A stretch of DNA of 64,000 bases from Cypionkella sp049896245 (GCF_049896245.1 NZ_JAFCTX010000020.1:19105-83104), one strand, 5' to 3'. Shown: positions 1-7,884, counted from the first letter of the stretch. Made by a program: numbers and translations. The notes: generated from the sequence alone by a model not told the origin.

Positions 1-2
1 CG

Positions 3-329
3 CTGGTGGTCACAGACGCAGGCCTGTTCGCCATCGGGATCGAGCCGATTATGGCGCAGGCGATGGCGGCCATCCGCAAACACGCAGATGCGATGCCGGA
101 AGCAAAGCTGCCGACCCAGCGCGCAGGCACAAAGCAGGCGATGCTGATCGCGCTGCTTCAGGCGCCCGAAGGTGCCACAATGGACGCGATGATTACAGCC
201 ACTAACTGGAAGCCTCATACCTTGCGCGGGGCCATGTCGGGGGCGTTGGGCAAGAAGCTGGGGATTATCGTGACTTCGGCGAAGGAAGGGGGCCGGGGGC
301 GGGTGTATCGGATCAGCGAACCCGGCTAG
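3..329 (+). CDS. DUF3489 domain protein, 5' end cut by the window
   Basis: The visible 108 codons end in a compact winged-helix-like domain (roughly GTKQAMLIALLQ through ITSAKEGGRGRVYRI) that I recognise as DUF3489. These are small proteins of unknown function common in proteobacterial phages and plasmids. The reading frame is open to the window edge and a GTG at 6 is unlikely to be the true start, because the family normally has more sequence upstream. A second DUF3489 protein lies at 46688-47245 in the prophage and shares the order GTKQ, ATxATNW, SGALxKKLG and RGRVY. This points to phage ancestry for the left edge of the window. DNA binding is an inference from the fold only. Confidence 0.75.
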   Translation: MVVTDAGLFAIGIEPIMAQAMAAIRKHADAMPEAKLPTQRAGTKQAMLIALLQAPEGATMDAMITATNWKPHTLRGAMSGALGKKLGIIVTSAKEGGRGRVYRISEPG

Positions 330-427
330 AATTGCCCCATGATCGCTCTGAGCCCAAAGCGGACTTCATTTTGTCCTTCTTGGACCTCTGACAGGGCTAC
401 CAGTGCGGTGCCGGTACGAAATTGCGA

Positions 428-1300
428 TCAACTTGGATTGCGTGCGGATATCACCCACGACGAGGTGGGTGCCCAAATGCCATGCCCGTCCCGTTCCTGG
501 CTCTCGAAGAAGGTGCGCATCTCGCTCTCGATCTCTGGACGCTTGGCCTCGGCCAACTCGCTACCGGCTTCGCGGAAGACCTCGCCCCTTGGACCGATGG
601 CCAACGCGAATGCGATGCATTCTTCCGGGGTTGTGCCGACCATGATCTTTTCGTCCACACGGGTGAAAGTGAAATCCTCGTAACCAGCACTCTTCATCAT
701 CAGGTCCGACGTCTCTTGATTGCCCATCGAGAACGGGCCGGGCCCGCAGGTGTCGGCGTCTGCGCCCGGCGGCGGAAGATGCCGAAGGGTGATGTCCTTT
801 GCTTTCTGCCATGCCGGATTGTCTTCGCGCCGACGCCAGACGATATGGGTAATCTGCCCTCTCGGCTTGAGCGCCTTACGCATCCGTCGCAGGGCAGCCA
901 CAGGGTTTGTGAAGAACATCGTGCCAAAACGCGCAACCACATAGTCGAACTCATTCTCGGGCAGAGCGACTTCGGCATCACCCCGCGAGAACTGGACGTT
1001 TGAAAGTCCTTTTGCGGCAGCGTCCTTCCTGGCCTCTTGCAGGAATGCTTCGACGCAATCAATGCCGACGACGCGCCCATCGGGTCCGACAACCTCTGCC
1101 ACTTGGAGCGTCATGTCTCCCCAGCCACAGCCGACATCCAGCACTGACATCCCCTTTTTGATTGGCAAGTTCGGCAACACTGCAGCGGAGTGCCGAGACA
1201 GGCCGCCTTGAAGGATATGACGGTATTTTGTAAACTTTGGCTCAAGAACGGAGTTCCAGAATTTCACGAACTCAGTGTCTGCGGAACCGTCGAAGTCCAT
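428..1300 (-). CDS. Class I SAM-dependent methyltransferase
   Basis: This is a 290-residue protein with a class I methyltransferase core. Motif I is VLDVGCGWGDMTL near residue 53, an acidic residue at the end of strand 2 follows (VVGIDCVEAF), and the motif IV/post-I region reads FDYVVARFG near residue 119. The C-terminal third has no motif I recognise, so the substrate is unknown; small-molecule methylation is typical of this group. The ATG at 1300 gives a full-length protein with a natural N-terminal helix before the SAM core. It stands alone on the reverse strand between a partial phage-type gene and a repeat-rich spacer, so no operon context helps assign its role. Confidence 0.8.
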   Translation of the reverse strand: MDFDGSADTEFVKFWNSVLEPKFTKYRHILQGGLSRHSAAVLPNLPIKKGMSVLDVGCGWGDMTLQVAEVVGPDGRVVGIDCVEAFLQEARKDAAAKGLSNVQFSRGDAEVALPENEFDYVVARFGTMFFTNPVAALRRMRKALKPRGQITHIVWRRREDNPAWQKAKDITLRHLPPPGADADTCGPGPFSMGNQETSDLMMKSAGYEDFTFTRVDEKIMVGTTPEECIAFALAIGPRGEVFREAGSELAEAKRPEIESEMRTFFESQERDGHGIWAPTSSWVISARNPS

Positions 1301-1987
1301 GGCTGCCTCCCGGTCATTTCGCTTGCGAGACTAGCACGGAACGGCCTTCGCACCAAATTGAAAACCCAGATAGGCCATCCCCTTCGATTTCGGTCTGGCG
1401 GACCAAACTATAGATCACAATGCCTAGCTCAAGAAATGCAAATGCATGAACGCATAGGTCCGCCTTGTCCGCATACCGCAAGCACGGCGATCACTGCAGA
1501 TTTGAATAGCCGAACCTGATCAGGCTGGCGGCGATTTTTTTGGGCAGGCTCGACCCCATGCCGCAAGAATTTGCAAGCACGTCAGGTCAGCCGCTCGAGG
1601 GTCCAAGCCCCGATCCAGCTCGGCACGAAAACCTAGCCAATGTGGAGACATTTCCCGGTTTTGAGGCCGTCTGGAAGCTTGGATTTGGCGGGGTGGATTT
1701 GACCAAGTGGATTTGACCAAGTGGATTTGGCAAACTGGATTTGGTGGATTTGACAAAAGAATCCAGCAGTCCAAAGTCGTGATTATATAAGATATTGATA
1801 TTTATAGATTTACTGGCCGATACCTCTGCTAGGTGGATTTGGGTGGATTGCCCGGTGAAAATGCCTGTCGCTAGCGAAATGCCGCGCTGCGCCCCCCCGC
1901 ATACAAACCGGGCCGGGGAGGAACCATGCCAGGGGGGAGGGTCTCAGTTGCCGACGGGTTGCGGCTTGGCCTGACCAATAGGTCTGA
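1301..1987. other. Gene-free spacer with origin-like content
   Basis: I find no convincing gene in these 687 bases. The first 370 bases hold nothing I can name. From 1681 the spacer contains phased GGATTTG repeats, an AT-rich tract at about 1779-1816 and two more repeats at 1835 and 1845 (listed separately). Short open frames across it have unnatural composition and no family resemblance. Confidence 0.6.
1681..1850. repeat. 14-bp GGATTTG iterons flanking an AT-rich tract (candidate origin)
   Basis: GGATTTG starts at 1681, 1695, 1709, 1723 and 1737, exactly 14 bases apart, and again at 1746. A strongly AT-rich tract (about 1779-1816, with TATAAGATATTGATATT) follows, then two more GGATTTG/GGATTG units at 1835 and 1845. 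Phased direct repeats beside an AT-rich unwinding element are the usual layout of iteron-type plasmid and phage origins. The nearest initiator candidate is the damaged Rep-like gene at 2538-3508. Function is inferred. Confidence 0.6.
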
Positions 1988-2331
1988 TCAAGACCCTTTC
2001 AGGAAATCGTCGACAAACTCGGAGACCGGCGCGGTGCCCGTGACAAGAAGATGCTTGCGCGCACGGGTGCATGCCACATAGAGCAAGTGCCGTTCCGTGT
2101 TATAGACCTCTTCAAGGTCAGCATCATCAGCCACCGATTCAATGCGATCCGATTGGGGAATGACATCGTCGTCGCAGGCCATGACTACGACCGACCGGAA
2201 TTCCAGACCCTTGGCGAAATGCATCGTGCTGATGGCGACAGCGCCATTCTCGACTTCGACCTTGTCGTTCAGTTCGACGGCACGCGCACCTGCCGCCTTC
2301 ACCGCCGCCCGAGCGCGCTTCAGTTCCGAGC
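1988..2331 (-). pseudogene. C-terminal remnant of a UvrD/PcrA-type helicase
   Basis: The last ~110 codons match the end of a superfamily 1A helicase. STMHFAKGLEFRSVVVMAC corresponds to the motif V region (STIHxxKGLEF in family members) and LLYVACTRARKHLLV is the motif VI region with its conserved arginine. Everything before that (Walker A, DExx box, motifs III and IV) is missing, and the frame opens only at a stop near 2341, right beside the broken end of a cytosine methyltransferase. A GTG at 2302 exists but is not a plausible native start. This is a deletion remnant, not a functional helicase. Confidence 0.8.
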
Positions 2332-2541
2332 ATCCAAGCTCCGGAGATCATCCCAGATTGGCGCTGGGGCGAAGTATTCCGCGCGCTGGGCAGCGATGAG
2401 GACGCCGCGAGGCCAATCTTCCCACTCGACGAAGACGCGGGTGTGGAAGCCTGGTTCGGCGAGCATGACGCCCAGATCCAAGCCTCCGCCGCCTGCGCAG
2501 AGGGATAATCCGTGCCGGGGACGTGACACCATGCCATTCAC
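2320..2541 (-). pseudogene. N-terminal fragment of a C5-cytosine DNA methyltransferase
   Basis: The 73 codons contain motif I (LSLCAGGGGLDLGV) and the motif II/III region ending WDDLRSLDA, closely paralleling LSLCSGAGGLDLGL and WDDIGTFDG of the intact enzyme at 44691. The frame then hits TGA at 2320, before the catalytic PCQ motif, so the product cannot methylate DNA. The GTG at 2541 overlaps the stop of the upstream Rep-like gene, showing it was once the next gene of that operon. Downstream it runs directly into helicase coding sequence, so a deletion joined two unrelated genes. Confidence 0.82.
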
Positions 2542-3508
2542 CGCACTCCCCGCATCCGGAGCCGTTCGGGCGTGACGAGGCCATGGGCCAGCATGACGTC
2601 CCGGATGCTGTTGGTGATCGAGCTGACGGGCACATAGCCATCGGAGTTGACCATCTTGGCGTAAATCACCGCCTTTTCGGCGCAGCTGAGGGGCGGCGTC
2701 ACGTCGACCTTGCGCCGCCGCTTGGCCTTTCCGGCACTGGCGGCCGTGACTGCCTTCTGCGCATCGCGCTGGGCGGCGCGTTCCATGAACCGGTCGAGCG
2801 CTTTGGGCCCATCGGGCGGAATGGGATGATCTGCCCGGCTCTCGGTGGCGGTCTCGATGATCCGGACTTCGCTCAACCCAAGGTCATCCCGCCAGCGCTG
2901 CACATGGAGCCGCGCTGGCCAGCCCTGCCACCAGGCTGGGAGGCTGGCGTTTGCAGCGAAGCCCAGCGCGCCCAACAGCTCTGCGAAAAACCGATCAAAA
3001 TCAGCATCGCGCGCTTGCGCATCCTCCTCCTCCTTTACAGGTTTACTTAGGGGTTCTCTTACAAGGTTAATCTCCGGATTCCGGAGATGGCTTTGGGCAA
3101 AATCCGGAGATGGCTTTGCTGAAAATCCGGAGATGGCTCCATGTCCGGATTCCGGAGATGGCTTGTCGCCTTGTTCCTCGTCCGTTCCCGCAAAGCCGTC
3201 TCCGGTTTCCGGAGATGGTTCTGGTGGGAAACCATCCTCAAACCCCAGGATGTAACGTGTCGCCAAGCGCTTGTGGGTGTGGGGATGCTCTGTGCCCGAA
3301 CGCGGTGGATCAGGCGCAGTTCCTGCAGCCTGAAGAGGTGTTCGTTCAGGGCTGAGATCGACATTTCCGCATCGTCTGCCAGCCGCGCCTGCGTCGGGAA
3401 GCAGCCGAAGTCGGGGTTGTGCCGGTCGCACAGAAACCACAGCACGATTTTGGTGGCAGGCTTAAGCCCACGCTGCTGGATTGCCCAGACGGTTGCCTTG
3501 TGGCTCAT
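2538..3508 (-). pseudogene. HTH replication-initiator-like phage gene, frameshifted
   Basis: Two overlapping reading frames together make one natural protein. The first (from ATG 3508) begins MSHKATVWAIQQRGLKPATK and encodes a winged-helix domain through RLIHRVRAQ. The second continues with HPHTHKRLATRYILGFE and a KPSPE/KPSPD-rich linker, then a C-terminal domain to the stop at 2538. The join is at about 3278-3290, where CAGAG looks like a two-base AG duplication; removing it gives RVRAQHPHTHKR. The arrangement resembles lambda-O-like initiators: DNA-binding N terminus, repeat-encoding middle, helicase-loading C terminus. It overlaps the VRR-NUC gene upstream and the methyltransferase fragment downstream. 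The replication role is inferred from architecture. Confidence 0.65.
3080..3218. repeat. TCCGGAGATGG repeats inside the Rep-like gene
   Basis: TCCGGAGATGG begins at 3080, 3103, 3126, 3151 and 3208, the first three exactly 23 bases apart. On the coding strand these encode the KPSPE/KPSPD linker. Iterons embedded in the initiator gene are known from lambda-type O genes, so this may be an intragenic origin. It could also be a purely coding repeat. Confidence 0.6.
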
Positions 3509-3897
3509 GGTGCCACCCTCTGCGCTGGGCGCGCACGGCTGGAGAAGCCATGATCCGCCAGTGCACCCAGCGCATCGTCAAGGCTGCGGACCAGCGCCCA
3601 GCCGAAACCTTGTGCCAGCACGGCATCGCGAAACGCTTCCTGATCCGGGCGCAGGCGGCCTTTCGGTGCCTTCAGTTCAAGGAACAGGACGCGCCCGTCG
3701 TGAAGCACCATCAGATCGGCGAAGCCCGCATGCACGCCCATGCCGACCAGGATCGCCTGACGCTTGGCACCGCGGGGCCCGGCTTCGGTCACCTCATTGG
3801 CGCAGTGATGGATGATGGCCGTGCGGGGCAGGGCGAAGCGCAGCGCCTGAACCACGGCGCGTTGCAGGTCGGCCTCGGGTGTGCGGCACCGGGTCAT
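3505..3897 (-). CDS. VRR-NUC domain nuclease
   Basis: This 130-residue protein is the size of stand-alone phage VRR-NUC proteins (PD-(D/E)XK superfamily). Visible core: TPEADLQRAVVQAL at the N terminus, GFADLMVLHDGRVLFLELKAP carrying the D...ExK signature near residues 60-78, and a helix with LRPDQEAFRDAV. Relatives are structure-selective or Holliday-junction-type nucleases used in phage replication and recombination. Its start overlaps the stop of the preceding gene (3894) and its stop overlaps the Rep-like start (3508), both as ATGA, so the set was translated as one coupled operon. The gene itself looks intact although the downstream genes are broken. Confidence 0.8.
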   Translation of the reverse strand: MTRCRTPEADLQRAVVQALRFALPRTAIIHHCANEVTEAGPRGAKRQAILVGMGVHAGFADLMVLHDGRVLFLELKAPKGRLRPDQEAFRDAVLAQGFGWALVRSLDDALGALADHGFSSRARPAQRVAP

Positions 3898-4136
3898 AGC
3901 CTGGCCCTCCGGTCGGCGTCCTCGCGCTGGGCGCGGCGCACCGGCCGCCGCGCGTCGATCACCAACAGCAACACCCGGGCATCCTTGCGCTCGGCTTCGG
4001 TTTCGCCATGGGTAACGAGGACATTGCAGGCCAAACCGATCAGGTGATCGCTATGATGGGCGACATCAGCGATGACGGCGCGGGCCTCGGCGACACGGTC
4101 AGCGGGCCAGCTAGAAATGCGGGATTGCGCGATCAT
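3894..4136 (-). CDS. Small phage-type hypothetical protein (80 aa)
   Basis: I do not recognise a named family. The frame extends further upstream, but the ATG at 4136 overlaps the stop of the HTH gene (TGA at 4133-4135) in the ATGA fashion used throughout this operon, and the protein from there (MIAQSRISSWPADRVAEARA) has natural composition. It is rich in arginine, alanine and valine with a basic C terminus (RRPVRRAQREDADRRARL), and shows no signal peptide or membrane segment. Its place between an excisionase-like HTH gene and a nuclease suggests an accessory role in phage DNA metabolism. Confidence 0.5.
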   Translation of the reverse strand: MIAQSRISSWPADRVAEARAVIADVAHHSDHLIGLACNVLVTHGETEAERKDARVLLLVIDARRPVRRAQREDADRRARL

Positions 4137-4381
4137 GGCCGCCCCCGCACTTTGCGCACGGGATGCACCTGTTCCTGCGCCCTGATCCAATCCTGCACCG
4201 ATGCGCGCCGGTACAGAGCCTTTCGCCCTATGCGTGTGCAAGGCGGCCCGACCCGCCGTGCTTCCCATCTGGCGAGCGTGTCGGACGTGAGTCCCAGCTC
4301 GCCTGCGAGCTGCTCCCGGCTGATCCAGCCGGCCAAAAGGTTCAGCGGCTCAAATGCCGCCTCGGGTTGGGGGTGTGTCAT
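4133..4381 (-). CDS. AlpA/excisionase-like helix-turn-helix protein
   Basis: From the ATG at 4381 the protein has 82 residues. LLAGWISREQLAGELGLTSDTLARWEARRVGPPCTRIGRKALY is a MerR/AlpA-type winged helix-turn-helix followed by the typical GRKxLYRRxSVxxWI strand-helix. Such proteins act as excisionases or early regulators in integrative elements. It is the first gene of the reverse-strand operon running to 2320. One copy of the 34-bp direct repeat lies 59 bases upstream of its start. A longer frame reaching 4600 exists but adds unnatural Arg/Pro-rich sequence. The prophage has an analogous HTH gene at 33427. Confidence 0.75.
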   Translation of the reverse strand: MTHPQPEAAFEPLNLLAGWISREQLAGELGLTSDTLARWEARRVGPPCTRIGRKALYRRASVQDWIRAQEQVHPVRKVRGRP

Positions 4382-4439
4382 GAACTGCTCCGATTTCTTC
4401 CCGCCCTCTTTCTGGGGCAGGGTCAGGAAAGCAGATCGC

Positions 4440-4473
4440 GAGGGGCGGAATACAGGCAGAGACCGGAATTGAA
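4440..4473. repeat. 34-bp direct repeat, copy 1
   Basis: Begins GAGGGGCGGAATACAGGCAG and ends GACCGGAATTGAA. It is identical over 34 bases to 6946-6979, with flanks that differ at once on both sides. The copies bracket the recombinase gene and the stop-interrupted gene. Confidence 0.85.
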
Positions 4474-4914
4474 ACCCACAAGTCAATTCCACCCCTTGTT
4501 TCATTGATGTTTCAGGCAAGCGGCACCAAAGAAGAGGCCGGGCCCGCCGCCACCGGGAGCCTCGTAATCGCGTGCAAAAGCGCCGGTCACGGGGCGGCAA
4601 TGCGCTATCCTACCCGGCAGGTCGCATCGACTGGCGTTCGGGGGTGTTCGCCGGTTTTCTGGGGGGTGGAATTGCCGGAATGACCGGTTTCGGTAGCGTT
4701 CCGCCGACGTTCGACTGTGCTCGCCGGAACCCCTCTTGTGGAAGCGGAACCACATGAAATTGATGTTGCAGACTCGCCCTGCGGCTGCGTAAGCTTGCCG
4801 TGAGCAGTCAACGAGAATCAAAAAAATGAAGAGGCGCCAGGTGTCTTCACCCAACGAGGTGAAGCGCTGGCTTACAGGCAGTTTTACTCGACGACATGCT
4901 CTGTACTGAGTCGC

Positions 4915-4943
4915 GCCCGCCTGCATGGCACAGCGGGCTTTTT
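4915..4943 (+). terminator. Rho-independent terminator
   Basis: GCCCGC (4915-4920) pairs with GCGGGC (4933-4938) across a 12-base loop and is followed by five T residues. It reads forward and lies just before the ATG of the interrupted gene at 4980. Confidence 0.6.
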
Positions 4944-4979
4944 AACCCGCGTCTGACGGCTTTGGCCGTGAGATTTCGC

Positions 4980-5606
4980 ATGTCAGATTGGAGTTCGTTG
5001 ATGCCTTTGCCGCCTATCGCTTTCTATTCGATTTACGAGATTTCTGCGCGATGGGGCTGCCACCCGGCCGATGTCGCTGGCTGGGCTGTGGAGGGGCATC
5101 TCTAGGTGGTGGCGGGGATTGCGCCGGTCAGCTGCGGCGACGAGACCGTCGCGGGATTGGTCGAGGTTCCGATTGCGGAACTGATGCTGATGTTCCGCAG
5201 GTATGGGCCGAGCGATGAACAATGCCGGTTGAAACGGGTCAAGCCACCCGGTAGCAAAACCTGGCTGAAGGTGACCGACCCGCCCGATGGCCTGCCGATC
5301 CGATCATCTGATCTGCTGCTGGCGGCAGGTCCGTTGCAGCAGTTTGAAGAAGACCGCGACCTTTTACGCCGACCAGCGTCGAACACCGGTGCGAACCCGC
5401 GTTATGATTGGGATGCAATGTATGCCTGGTTGACCAAGTACATCTTTGACAAGGGAGTGCCCGATTCCCAAACGGCGATGATCGCCTTGGTGCAGGAGTG
5501 GTTCGTTCAGAACTCGCGGTCGGGGGAAGTGCCCGATGAAAGTACGATCCGCAAACGGCTCACCGGCCTTTGGCGCAAACTGAAGGGCGAGGAACCGGTT
5601 GGATGA
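4980..5606 (+). pseudogene. Mobile-element hypothetical protein with an in-frame amber stop
   Basis: Reading from ATG 4980 gives 41 codons (MSDWSSLMPLPPIAFYSIYE...), then TAG at 5103-5105, then an open frame to 5606 in the same phase. The two halves look like one protein: a MerR-like IYEISARWGCHPADVAGWA helix-turn-helix start, then GLVEVPIAELMLMFRRYGPSDEQ, then a C-terminal domain with YDWDAMYAWLTKYIFDKG and PDESTIRKRLTGLWRKL. I recognise the general type from integrative elements of this order but know no function. It converges on the recombinase gene and abuts it without a gap. It is either inactivated by one substitution or translated separately from a GTG at 5106. Confidence 0.65.
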
Positions 5607-6878
5607 TCAGGCCGATTTTGGCAAGTCGGCGCTATCCTGCGCCGCGTCATGCACAAGGCGCGGCCGTGGGCGCAGGAGGTTGGCCACCGTGTCGACCCCC
5701 GCCCGCAAAGGCGAATCCATCAGGTGGGCGTAGCGCTGCGTGGTCTGCATCTGGCTGTGGCCCAGAAGCTTGCCGATCATTTCCAGCGAGGCACCACCGC
5801 TGACCAGCAGGGAAGCGAAGGTGTGGCGCAGGTCGTGGATGCGCAGATCGGGCAGCTTGGCATCCTTCTGAACTTTCATCCAGAACCGGCGAATTTCCCG
5901 CACCGGCTGGCCGATAGTCTCACCGGGAAACAGCCATGGATTGCCCCTCGGGACGACCAGTTGGCGCTGACGGACGATGGTCACCACCTCCTGCGAGATC
6001 GGGACTCGGTGGATCTTGCGCTGCTTGGTAGTCGCTGCGGGTTTCGACCAGATGACATAATCGAGATTGAACTGCTCAAACCGCGCCGTCCGCACCTCGC
6101 CCACACGAGCGCCGGTCAGCATGCACATCCGGATGATTGCCGCTGCGCGCTGATCCTCAGCGCTATCGAGAACGGCTGCGATCCGGGCCAGCTCGTCGGG
6201 CCCAAGAAAGCGTTCGCGCGCCTCTTCGATGCACCGGTGGAAGCCATGTGCGGGATTGTCGGCACGCCATTCCCATTCGATTGCCAGCGTGAACATCTTG
6301 CGCAGCACCTCTCCCGTGCGGTTGGCCCGGATCGGGGTAGGCTTGAGCCCTTGGAGTTTGCGCGCGCGGTTGTTGGGCTTGTCCTTGCTGGGGCGCGGGC
6401 GGCCCTCGGCCACAAAATCGAGGAACTTTGCGACATCAGACTTGGTGATCTCGGTCACCAACTTGTTGCCCCAGGCCGGTTCAACCATCTTTTTCAGCAT
6501 CGAGGTCTGGTCGGCGGCATTGTTTTTCGCGAGTTTGGGCAGATGCTCGGCGATGTAACGGTCGATCATGTCTTTGATGCGCGGGGCCCCACGAAACTCC
6601 TCGCGTGTCGACAGTGGGTCAAGCCCCTCATCGATGGCGCGGCGCAGTTCCTTGGCCCGCTCTCGCGCTGCGGTCACGCTCCACTCCGGCCAGCGCCCGA
6701 TGTTCATGCGCCGCTGCCGCCCCGCATGGCGGTAGTCGATGGTGAAGGTTCGTGCGCCCGAGGCCTGAATCCGGGCCGCGAAGCCGATCACCTCGGTGTC
6801 GAAAACCTGATAGCTGATCCCCGGCTTTGGTTCAGCATCGCGCAGGGCTTTCTCATTCAGTTTCAGTCGGTTGACCAT
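5607..6878 (-). CDS. Tyrosine recombinase (phage integrase family)
   Basis: This 423-residue site-specific recombinase has an N-terminal DUF4102-like arm-binding domain (LNEKALRDAEPKPGISYQVFD), a core-binding domain and a complete catalytic domain. The catalytic set is visible: TGARVGEV (first Arg), HDLRHTFAS (His-x-x-Arg), LLGHSQMQTTQRYAHL (His and the tyrosine nucleophile). The ATG at 6878 is chosen because AAGGAG sits nine bases upstream; a GTG at 6905 would add ten residues that include that site. A 34-bp repeat lies 68 bases upstream, with its partner at 4440, so the enzyme may act on these sites. It is intact while its neighbours are damaged. Confidence 0.92.
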   Translation of the reverse strand: MVNRLKLNEKALRDAEPKPGISYQVFDTEVIGFAARIQASGARTFTIDYRHAGRQRRMNIGRWPEWSVTAARERAKELRRAIDEGLDPLSTREEFRGAPRIKDMIDRYIAEHLPKLAKNNAADQTSMLKKMVEPAWGNKLVTEITKSDVAKFLDFVAEGRPRPSKDKPNNRARKLQGLKPTPIRANRTGEVLRKMFTLAIEWEWRADNPAHGFHRCIEEARERFLGPDELARIAAVLDSAEDQRAAAIIRMCMLTGARVGEVRTARFEQFNLDYVIWSKPAATTKQRKIHRVPISQEVVTIVRQRQLVVPRGNPWLFPGETIGQPVREIRRFWMKVQKDAKLPDLRIHDLRHTFASLLVSGGASLEMIGKLLGHSQMQTTQRYAHLMDSPLRAGVDTVANLLRPRPRLVHDAAQDSADLPKSA

Positions 6879-6945
6879 GTGTCCGGACTCCTTGTCCCCC
6901 GACACAGGCGTAGACCCGCGCGGTTATCAAGTCAGAGCACAGTCG

Positions 6946-6979
6946 GAGGGGCGGAATACAGGCAGAGACCGGAATTGAA
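6946..6979. repeat. 34-bp direct repeat, copy 2
   Basis: Identical to 4440-4473 (begins GAGGGGCGGAATACAGGCAG). It lies upstream of the recombinase start, where an attachment site or a shared regulatory sequence would be expected. Confidence 0.85.
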
Positions 6980-7176
6980 GTGGCGTGGCCATTCCGGATC
7001 GCCAATCGATGTGCCAGAGGAAACGCAATGGCGAACGGACATCGTCTGAATCGTGTTGACCGCGGGCTCTGCTGAAAATCCGTCTTCAGGCTCTGCATGC
7101 GATTTGATGCCGGTCGGAACATGTAATACGGTTTCTGAAGAGCCCAGCCCGTCCCCAACGCCTAGAGATCAAAATT

Positions 7177-7617
7177 GTGCCCACTGCCAAGCCACCCAGA
7201 AACTTGACACCCCCACTCTGCCAACAAGTGTCGCAGGAAATGCTGAAGGCTTGCCAGGATGTTGCCGCGCGCCATGGCTTGGTTGCCGAAGCCAAGGAGA
7301 TCGCAGGCGTCGATCTGCGGTGGGGGTTCGATCTTACGTTCCGCGTGTCGATCCCGCTCCCTGACGGGACCGCTCTCGATCCAGAGCGGCTGCGGTTCGA
7401 AGCGCTGGCCGAAGCCTTCGGACTGTCGTCAACAGACTACGGGCGCCAATTCAGCACCGATCGTGAGTCTTTCCGCGTGGTGGGCATCGACCCCCGTCGC
7501 CCGAAGTACCCGATATCAGCAGAGCGCATCCCCGACGGGCAGGCGTTCAAGTTCACCGCGGACCAGGTGGCGCTACTGTTGCGGTCAGGCGTGCGGGATG
7601 TGACGCCGAAGGGATGA
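7177..7617 (+). CDS. Hypothetical protein (146 aa)
   Basis: I do not recognise the family. The protein starts at a GTG and reads MPTAKPPRNLTPPLCQQVSQ, with a mixed alpha/beta composition (LTFRVSIPLPDGTALDPERL) and a C terminus FKFTADQVALLLRSG. There is no signal peptide, membrane segment or known catalytic motif. Codon use and composition look natural, in contrast to the alternative frames. It lies just outside the 34-bp repeat and next to the tor region, so it may be the last mobile-element gene or a chromosomal gene at the insertion point. The start is uncertain; an internal ATG at 7240 is possible. Confidence 0.5.
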   Translation: MPTAKPPRNLTPPLCQQVSQEMLKACQDVAARHGLVAEAKEIAGVDLRWGFDLTFRVSIPLPDGTALDPERLRFEALAEAFGLSSTDYGRQFSTDRESFRVVGIDPRRPKYPISAERIPDGQAFKFTADQVALLLRSGVRDVTPKG

Positions 7618-7884
7618 AGGCAACGACGCGAGCGGCCCTTACCGGCCCTTCGACAGGCACTTCGCTACCGCAGCGCAGGTTCTCTAAAGAAGACGTTCGT
7701 GCGAGGCGCAGCATCTTCGTGGTAAGGCGATGAACTTGCTACACCTGAAGAAGATTGTCGGCCCGAAGTCAGCGACGGTTCACCGATATCCGCTGTAATG
7801 GCGGCGCCATGTTAGTTCATAGCCCGACTTTCGCGATTGGGATAACGGTTGTAACTAATCAACTTGGCATGCGGCAGGGCTGGG
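7618..7884. other. Intergenic spacer, nothing recognised
   Basis: These 267 bases separate the mobile-element region from the tor genes. I see no gene, RNA or clear repeat in them. Confidence 0.5.

Larger units (their letters stand above)
4382..4979. other. Spacer with repeat copy 1, a tiny ORF and a terminator
   Basis: No established gene is visible. The spacer holds the first copy of the 34-bp repeat (4440-4473). At 4826-4909 there is a 27-codon forward ORF (MKRRQVSSPNEVKRWLTGSF...) followed at once by a terminator hairpin at 4915-4943; this pairing could mark a short transcript or peptide, but there is no strong ribosome binding site. The rest has no recognisable content. Confidence 0.4.

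Noticed and set aside
4501..4926. 141-codon reverse ORF upstream of the HTH gene
   Set aside because: Unnatural composition and no motif; it spans a forward terminator and a repeat-rich spacer.
5607..6878. This recombinase as the integrase of the prophage at 31.7-64 kb
   Set aside because: About 25 kb of ordinary chromosomal genes separate them, and the recombinase has its own bracketing repeats. The prophage integrase probably lies beyond the right edge.
5649..7049. 466-codon forward open frame over the recombinase gene
   Set aside because: It is the antisense shadow of a tyrosine recombinase whose catalytic residues are all present on the other strand; the forward translation is His/Arg/Pro-rich with no family resemblance.
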